The position numbers were made by a program, and so were the translations under genes. A stretch of DNA of 35,006 nucleotides from Clostridiales bacterium (GTDB lineage: Bacteria > Bacillota > Clostridia > Oscillospirales > Oscillospiraceae): positions 1-35,006 of the forward strand of contig JAAYOL010000111.1 of NCBI GenBank assembly GCA_012520395.1, written 5' to 3'. The notes below the pieces were generated by a model that searched no databases, had not been told where the DNA came from, and saw nothing but the letters and a program-made list of their open reading frames with translations. Positions 30,962-35,006 of this stretch are shown piece after piece. The stretch's first letter is position 1; each line of letters opens with the position of its first letter.

Positions 30962-32269
30962 CTACTCGGCTTTGCAGGCGGGCTCCCTTTTGCGATAGAG
31001 CCTTCTTCGCTTTTTGTAAGCCGCGCTATTAGCCATATGCTGGCGGACAAGACGCTGGTAATCGTTGAAGGCGGTGGCGACAGCCTCGTCCCAGGTCCTG
31101 TAGAGGTCGCGGAAGGCTCCTTCGGATACTCTTTTCAAAATCTCCTCGTCCGAGACTATTTCAATTATTCTCTTAGCGTAGTCCTCCACCGAATTGTCGG
31201 CTATAAAGCCGTTAACCCCGTCCGTAACGCTCGAGCCCGTGACCGCGCCTTTGATGAAAAGCGCGGGGGTGTGCTGGGACGCCGCCTCAATCTGCACAAG
31301 GGAGTTTGCGTCGTAGAGGGAAGGGAAAAGAAAGAGGTCGGCCCTTGCGTATATTTCGGCAAGCTCATTTCTGTCATGTATTCTCCCGCACAGGAGGATT
31401 TTGTCCTCCATGCCGGTTTCGCAAATCCGCTCCCGAAGCCTGTCCTCGTCCCGCCCCGAGCCGACAAAGAGCATTTTAAAGGGGATGGAGCAGTTTTCCC
31501 TCACGATTTTCAGAGCGTCCACGATAAAGAGAATGTTTTTCAGTATGTTGAGGCGGCCGACAAAAAGGAACACCTTCTCCGTATCGCTAAGGCCGTACTT
31601 TGAGTTAACCCTTTCCCTGCACTCTTCGATATTCTCGCAGGGGAGCATATCGGTCGCGTTGCAGCGTATCTTGGGGACGTTCCTTCCGCCGTAGTCCTGC
31701 AGGTAAACCCTGCGCATTCCCGAATTTACGGTCCAGCACTCGTCGGCGCTGTTATAGAGCCTAATGACGTTGTACATGGCGGGTTTTGTGAGAAATTCGT
31801 ATTTGAGCGCCCTGTGAAAATCGGATTTATACTGGCTGTGGATTGTGGCGACAACGGGAATGTTGTGTTTCCTGGCATATCTCAAGCCCAACTGCCCCAC
31901 AAAAAAGGGTGAGTGTATGTGCACAATATCGAGATTCGCCTTTTCAAGCTCGTTTTTAAAGTACAGGTCAAGGTCGGGCAGGGGCATTACGTACTCGAGT
32001 GAGGGGAATTTTGCCGATTTACACCTGACTACCCGGTAAGAGTGGTTGTCTTTAAAGGATTTGTCGATGGTTGTTGTAAACACCGTGACGTCGGCAAAGC
32101 GCGAGATGTGCTTTGCGTAGTTGTCGACCACCATCACCACGCCGTCGAGCATGGGGAGGTAGGTATCGACAAAGAAGCCGATTTTCAGCCTCCTGCAGTC
32201 CGGATTTTCTAAACCGCACAGCTTTTCCGCTATCATGCTATCAACCCTTTGAAAGTTCTCCTGATACAT
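30962..32269 (-). CDS. GT4-family glycosyltransferase, 435 aa
   Basis: GT-B fold enzyme. The N-terminal acceptor domain has IGFFVDTYLPMLDGVVMVVD and DIVHIHSPFFVGQLGLRYAR; the C-terminal donor domain has FVGRLNILKNILFIVDALK and the E-x7-E-like segment SLYDANSLVQIEAASQHTPA. The tail is strongly basic (KKRRRLYRKREP), suggesting membrane surface binding. The closest well-known relatives are Firmicute diacylglycerol glucosyltransferases and polymer-synthesis enzymes; the acceptor cannot be fixed. The start at 32269 has no good ribosome site; an ATG 11 codons later has AAAGGG upstream and may be the true start. Confidence 0.82.
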   Translation of the reverse strand: MYQENFQRVDSMIAEKLCGLENPDCRRLKIGFFVDTYLPMLDGVVMVVDNYAKHISRFADVTVFTTTIDKSFKDNHSYRVVRCKSAKFPSLEYVMPLPDLDLYFKNELEKANLDIVHIHSPFFVGQLGLRYARKHNIPVVATIHSQYKSDFHRALKYEFLTKPAMYNVIRLYNSADECWTVNSGMRRVYLQDYGGRNVPKIRCNATDMLPCENIEECRERVNSKYGLSDTEKVFLFVGRLNILKNILFIVDALKIVRENCSIPFKMLFVGSGRDEDRLRERICETGMEDKILLCGRIHDRNELAEIYARADLFLFPSLYDANSLVQIEAASQHTPALFIKGAVTGSSVTDGVNGFIADNSVEDYAKRIIEIVSDEEILKRVSEGAFRDLYRTWDEAVATAFNDYQRLVRQHMANSAAYKKRRRLYRKREPACKAE

Positions 32270-32377
32270 TGATATAGTACAGATTAGAGCGGTTTATGAT
32301 ATAATATTAGCATAAAATATAATTTTTATTTCTGCCTGCTTCGATTGTGCCTGTTCTCCCTTACAGCCCCCCTCTCT

Positions 32378-32407
32378 TTTATATATTATTTTCCTATCAG
32401 ATTGCAA
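32378..32407 (-). promoter_or_regulatory. Weak promoter candidate for the glycosyltransferase
   Basis: TTGCAA (32407-32402), 18-base spacer, TATAAA (32383-32378) on the minus strand, leaving a leader of about 100 nt with no recognised motif. Confidence 0.35.
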
Positions 32408-32446
32408 CGAAAATTATGACTAATTATATCAGAAAATTGAAATTGA

Positions 32447-32455
32447 TGGTATAAT
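32447..32455 (+). promoter_or_regulatory. Extended -10 promoter candidate for the flavodoxin-fold gene
   Basis: TGGTATAAT, a perfect -10 with TG extension; no matching -35. The upstream reading frame crosses this element, which supports the later start at 32535. Confidence 0.45.
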
Positions 32456-32534
32456 GGCTGCAGGAGTTAAGTATCACTTAGCTGCGCTTAAGTCTGAGAG
32501 GATTAAGATAAAAAAGACATGGGGGGACAAAAGT

Positions 32535-33086
32535 ATGAAAACTTTGATATTCAACGGCTCGCCCAGAAAAAAAGGAAATACGATGTCGCTAGTAAATGAG
32601 CTGTTAAAGCATCTTAAAGGGGAGCACAAGCTGGTAGACGCCTATTACTGCGGAATAAAGCCCTGCATTGACTGCAGGTACTGCTGGAAAAACCCCGGCT
32701 GCTCAATCAAGGACGGCATGACGGAAATCTATGATTACATACAGGAAGCCGACAACATAATTGTGGCCTCCTCTCTGAATTTCGCGGAGCTAACCGGGCA
32801 GCTGCTTTCGGTTTTGAGCCGACTGCAGACATATTATTGCGCGGAGACCTTGAGAAATGAAACCCCCATCCCTAAAGCCAAGCGGGGCGGCATTATCCTG
32901 GTCGGCGGCGGCGACGGAACCACCACGACCGCGCAGAAAACCGCGAAACTGATACTAAAGCACATGAACGCAAAGGAAATTGCGCCGCCTGTCATTTCAC
33001 ACAATACCGACAGGGTCGCCGCGATAGACGACCCCGCAGCTATGTCCGGCATAAGGGAGCTTGCCTCATTTTTAAACAGGGATTAG
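32535..33086 (+). CDS. Flavodoxin-fold FMN-dependent oxidoreductase, 183 aa
   Basis: N-terminal FMN-phosphate loop (TLIFNGSPRKKGNTMSLVNE) and a cysteine-rich segment with Cys44, Cys47, Cys50 and Cys56 (C-x2-C-x2-C-x5-C), then LNFAELTGQLLSVLSRLQTY and GGIILVGGGDGTTTT. It belongs to the NADPH-dependent FMN reductase/iron-sulfur flavoprotein superfamily. The spacing matches the 4Fe-4S motif of archaeal Isf, but the same cysteines occur in relatives without a cluster. It transfers electrons to an unknown acceptor. GGGGGGAC precedes the ATG. Confidence 0.8.
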   Translation: MKTLIFNGSPRKKGNTMSLVNELLKHLKGEHKLVDAYYCGIKPCIDCRYCWKNPGCSIKDGMTEIYDYIQEADNIIVASSLNFAELTGQLLSVLSRLQTYYCAETLRNETPIPKAKRGGIILVGGGDGTTTTAQKTAKLILKHMNAKEIAPPVISHNTDRVAAIDDPAAMSGIRELASFLNRD

Positions 33087-33096
33087 CTTCAGTGAT

Positions 33097-33122
33097 AAAA
33101 CCGTCGAAAAACGGTTATTTTA
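33097..33122 (+). terminator. Small terminator after the flavodoxin-fold gene
   Basis: AACCGT/ACGGTT around a CGAAAA loop, flanked by AAA on the left and ATTTT on the right. Short stem, so moderate strength. Confidence 0.55.
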
Positions 33123-33210
33123 AGCGTGTGCTGTACTTTGATGCCGAATTTTCGGTATTAATCTCGCAGATTTATGAAAAGATTGTACAAAAAAATAGCA
33201 ATATAATTTA

Positions 33211-33239
33211 TTGACAATTATATGCAGCTTATTTACCAT
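33211..33239 (+). promoter_or_regulatory. Promoter candidate for fchA-folD
   Basis: Perfect TTGACA (33211-33216), 17-base spacer, TACCAT (33234-33239; 4 of 6), about 67 bases before fchA. Confidence 0.5.
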
Positions 33240-33305
33240 AGAACTAATAGTTTTATCTGGCATACTGTAATTAACACTTTATTTTTATGTTTCAGGAGGT
33301 GTCAC

Positions 33306-33938
33306 ATGGGATTTTGTGATAAAAGCTGCAGAGAGTTCATCGCGGAGCTGGCGAGCAAAGCTCCGGTGCCCGGAGGCGGAGGGACGTCCGCTCTGGTAGG
33401 GGCCATTGGAACGGCTCTTGGTAACATGGTGGGATCCTTAACCGTTGGGAAAAAGAAATACGCAGATGTTGAGGGCGAAATAATTGCTCTGATGGAGAAG
33501 GCGAATAAGCTGATGGACGAGCTTATGGTACTCGTTGACCGCGATGCCGAGGTTTTCGAGCCCCTTTCCAAAGCCTATGGAATGCCCAAGGATACTGAGG
33601 AGCAGAAGGCTGAGAAGGACCGCGTGATGGAAAAATGCCTCAGAGATGCCTGCTCCGTTCCCCTTGAAATCATGGAGAAGTGCTGCGAGGCTATTGAGCT
33701 CCAGAAGGAGTTTGCCGCCAAGGGCAGCGCGCTCGCGATCAGCGATGCGGGCGTAGGTGTCGCCTTCTGCAAGGCAGCGCTGCAGGGAGCGAGCCTCAAC
33801 GTGTTTATCAACACCAATTCGATGAAGGACAGGGATTACGCTGAAAAGCTCAACGCCAGGGCAACCGAGATGCTGGACAAGTACACAGCCCTCGCTGACG
33901 ACGTTTTTAGCGGCGTCTACAACAGGCTTAAAAAGTAA
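33306..33938 (+). CDS. fchA: Methenyltetrahydrofolate cyclohydrolase / formimidoyl-THF cyclodeaminase family (FchA), 210 aa
   Basis: All-helical FTCD_C family protein: SKAPVPGGGGTSALVGAIGT near the start, VDRDAEVFEPLSKAYGMP in the middle, and KGSALAISDAGVGVAFCKAA then NVFINTNSMKD near the end. In purine-fermenting and acetogenic clostridia FchA converts 5,10-methenyl-THF to 10-formyl-THF (or deaminates formimino-THF). CAGGAGGTGTC sets the start at 33306, not at the upstream ATG. It lies 12 bases before a folD whose own cyclohydrolase residues are changed. Confidence 0.9.
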   Translation: MGFCDKSCREFIAELASKAPVPGGGGTSALVGAIGTALGNMVGSLTVGKKKYADVEGEIIALMEKANKLMDELMVLVDRDAEVFEPLSKAYGMPKDTEEQKAEKDRVMEKCLRDACSVPLEIMEKCCEAIELQKEFAAKGSALAISDAGVGVAFCKAALQGASLNVFINTNSMKDRDYAEKLNARATEMLDKYTALADDVFSGVYNRLKK

Positions 33939-33950
33939 GGAGGAACGATT

Positions 33951-34802
33951 ATGGCAATGCTTCTTGAAGGAAAAAAGGTAACGGCCAATCTAAAGGAACG
34001 CTTGACGGCCGATGTTGAGGCGCTGAAGGCAAGAGGGATAGTTCCCACCCTGGCCATTGTCCGCGTGGGAGAGAAGGAAGATGCGATAGCATACGAGCGC
34101 GGAGCCACCAAAAGGTGTGAGAGCGTCGGAGTTGAGGTCCGTTCGGTGCTGCTTTCTGAAGAGGCCACGCACGATGAGATGATGGCCACCGTAGAATCGC
34201 TCAATAAGGACAAGAATGTACACGGCGTTTTGATTCTCCGCCCGCTGCCCAAGCACATGGACGAGGCGAAGATAGTCGCCGCCCTCGCTCCTGAGAAGGA
34301 TATAGACGGCATTACGGACATCTCCATGGTCGGCACCTATGCCAATAAGATAACAGGTTTTGACCCCTGCACTCCCGAAGCCTGCATGGAAATCTTGGAG
34401 TTCTTCGGAATAGAGACGACAGGAAAGAACGCCGTCGTGGTCGGAAGAAGCCTCGTGGTCGGCAAGCCCGCCGCCATGATGCTCTTAAAGCGCAACGCAA
34501 CGGTCACAGTCTGCCATACAAAGACACAGAATTTGCCCGAAATCTGCAAGAGGGCGGATATACTTGTTGTCTGCGCGGGCAAGGCTAAGGCGGTCGGAGC
34601 CGACTGCGTCAGCCCCGGACAGACCGTCATAGACGTTGGCATCAATGTCGACGACGAAGGCAAGCTCTGCGGAGACGTCGACTTTGAGGCGGTAGAGCCC
34701 ATCGTAGGCGCGATTACTCCCGTTCCGGGCGGAGTCGGCACGGTTACGACAAGCGTGCTTGTAAAGCACGTGGTTGAGGCTGCAAAGCGCCAGAACCCCT
34801 AA
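33951..34802 (+). CDS. folD: Methylenetetrahydrofolate dehydrogenase FolD, apparently without cyclohydrolase residues, 283 aa
   Basis: Complete FolD fold: APEKDIDGITDISMVGTYAN, the NAD(P) loop VVVGRSLVVGKPAAMMLLKR and the C-terminal PVPGGVGTVTTSVLVKHVVE. The conserved Tyr is present (Tyr48), but the catalytic lysine four residues later (Lys56 of human MTHFD1) is Ala52, and the Gln of the QLPL motif (human Gln100) is Leu96 (LRPLP). The second aspartate (Asp119, human Asp125) remains. It should oxidise methylene-THF to methenyl-THF but is unlikely to hydrate it; FchA next door can do that step. AAGGAGG precedes the ATG. Confidence 0.92.
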   Translation: MAMLLEGKKVTANLKERLTADVEALKARGIVPTLAIVRVGEKEDAIAYERGATKRCESVGVEVRSVLLSEEATHDEMMATVESLNKDKNVHGVLILRPLPKHMDEAKIVAALAPEKDIDGITDISMVGTYANKITGFDPCTPEACMEILEFFGIETTGKNAVVVGRSLVVGKPAAMMLLKRNATVTVCHTKTQNLPEICKRADILVVCAGKAKAVGADCVSPGQTVIDVGINVDDEGKLCGDVDFEAVEPIVGAITPVPGGVGTVTTSVLVKHVVEAAKRQNP

Positions 34803-34849
34803 AATATAGGCTCTATGTCAAGAGTTGGGGTAGAGCAAGAAGAAAGAAG

Positions 34850-34895
34850 CAACCACAAAGAGGGTTGGGCCGCGGCCCAACCCTCTTTGTGGTTG
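34850..34895 (-). terminator. 46-bp perfect palindrome, likely terminator of the transposase gene
   Basis: Each arm is 23 bases, without loop or mismatch, centred at 34872/34873. On the minus strand it begins 3 bases after the transposase stop and is followed by GCTTCTTTCTTCTT, so it can end transposase transcription. On the plus strand it would also block read-through from folD. Confidence 0.65.
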
Positions 34896-34898
34896 GCG

Positions 34899-35006
34899 CT
34901 AAGCGGCAGCGCAATGGAATATTCTGTTTCTGAAGCGAGAGAAATTGCGGACACCAAAACATACGCGTTTAAGTACCTTAATCTTGTTATTGCATCCTTC
35001 AGGGAA
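34899..35006 (-). CDS. ISL3-family transposase, C-terminal 35 residues (truncated by the window)
   Basis: The minus strand reads EGCNNKIKVLKRVCFGVRNF followed by SRFRNRIFHCAAA and a TAG stop, the conserved C-terminal end of DDE transposases of the ISL3 family (EGxNNKIKxxKRxxxGxRxF). The Glu at the third visible residue is a probable member of the catalytic triad. Whether the rest of the gene is intact cannot be seen. Confidence 0.85.
   Translation of the reverse strand, partial: FPEGCNNKIKVLKRVCFGVRNFSRFRNRIFHCAAA

Larger units (their letters stand above)
34809..35006. mobile_element. End of an ISL3-family insertion sequence (continues beyond the window)
   Basis: The element appears to begin at 34809 with GGCTCTATGTCAAGAGTTGG, the start expected of ISL3-family terminal repeats, 6 bases after the folD stop. 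It contains a 46-bp palindrome and the 3' end of a transposase gene reading back toward folD. The eight bases before the element are AAAATATA, the likely left target duplication for a family that makes 8-bp duplications at A/T-rich sites. Confidence 0.78.

Noticed and set aside
30941-31603. Forward frame of 220 codons opposite the glycosyltransferase.
   Set aside because: It lies entirely antisense to a well-conserved GT4 gene, starts almost in the terminator, and shows no domain pattern.
34914-35006. Open forward reading frame running off the right edge (starts MEYSVSEAREIAD).
   Set aside because: No ribosome site; it is antisense to a convincing ISL3 transposase C-terminus on the minus strand.
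1-35006. CRISPR array, prophage, toxin-antitoxin or other defence locus.
   Set aside because: No regularly spaced direct repeats, no phage structural or integrase genes, and no recognisable toxin-antitoxin pair were seen. The SLOG protein alone is not enough to claim a defence system.

Overview
The window looks like chromosome from an endospore-forming, anaerobic Clostridia-type Firmicute. The support is a spore germination operon with a candidate forespore promoter, SpoIIIE/FtsK next to a TepA-type ClpP homologue, a rubrerythrin, fchA-folD one-carbon genes, strong purine-rich Shine-Dalgarno sites, consensus sigma-A promoters and several Gram-positive riboswitch classes. The species cannot be fixed from sequence alone.

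Layout. 1-2742 (minus): a truncated rhodanese lipoprotein, a CFI-box-CTERM protein with a structured leader, and a Kef/CPA2-type cation:proton antiporter translationally coupled to a PII-like protein, all behind a c-di-AMP (ydaO/yuaA) riboswitch with a visible terminator. 2819-6936 (minus): a four-gene ger operon in the order A-C-small membrane protein-B. 7054-9865 (plus): prfA-ywlC-coaE. 9964-12643 (plus): an isolated EctB-like aminotransferase and an M18 aminopeptidase. 12788-16952 (plus): tepA, uppP, ftsK/spoIIIE. 17041-18133 (minus): a CDF metal exporter behind a probable NiCo riboswitch. 18139-18797 (minus): a YpsA-like SLOG protein whose promoter contains a near-perfect LexA box. 18808-19706 (plus): FMN riboswitch and ribU. 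19749-22403: a tiny lipoprotein (minus), then rubrerythrin, uridine phosphorylase and a zinc-dependent phospholipase C-like protein (plus). 22602-30863 (plus): an export cluster with one two-component ABC exporter, a tripartite MacB-like exporter (adaptor, ATPase, permease) and an SLH-domain wall protein. 30962-32269 (minus): a GT4 glycosyltransferase. 32535-34802 (plus): a flavodoxin-fold reductase and fchA-folD. 34809-35006: one end of an ISL3-family insertion sequence starting 6 bp after the folD stop.

How the genes fit together. Three metabolite or metal-sensing leaders (c-di-AMP, NiCo, FMN) each sit directly before the transporter expected from their ligand. FolD has lost two residues needed for cyclohydrolase chemistry, and the gene just upstream encodes a separate cyclohydrolase (FchA), so the two proteins appear to share the steps that one FolD usually performs.

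The least expected points are the apparent SOS control of a YpsA-like protein, the split of function in the fchA-folD pair, the riboswitch-antiporter-PII module, the tepA ribosome binding site embedded in a terminator stem, and a pair of near-identical terminators bracketing the phospholipase gene. No CRISPR array, tRNA, rRNA or prophage was seen. I saw no clear candidate for a wholly new multi-gene system; the novelty here is mostly regulatory.
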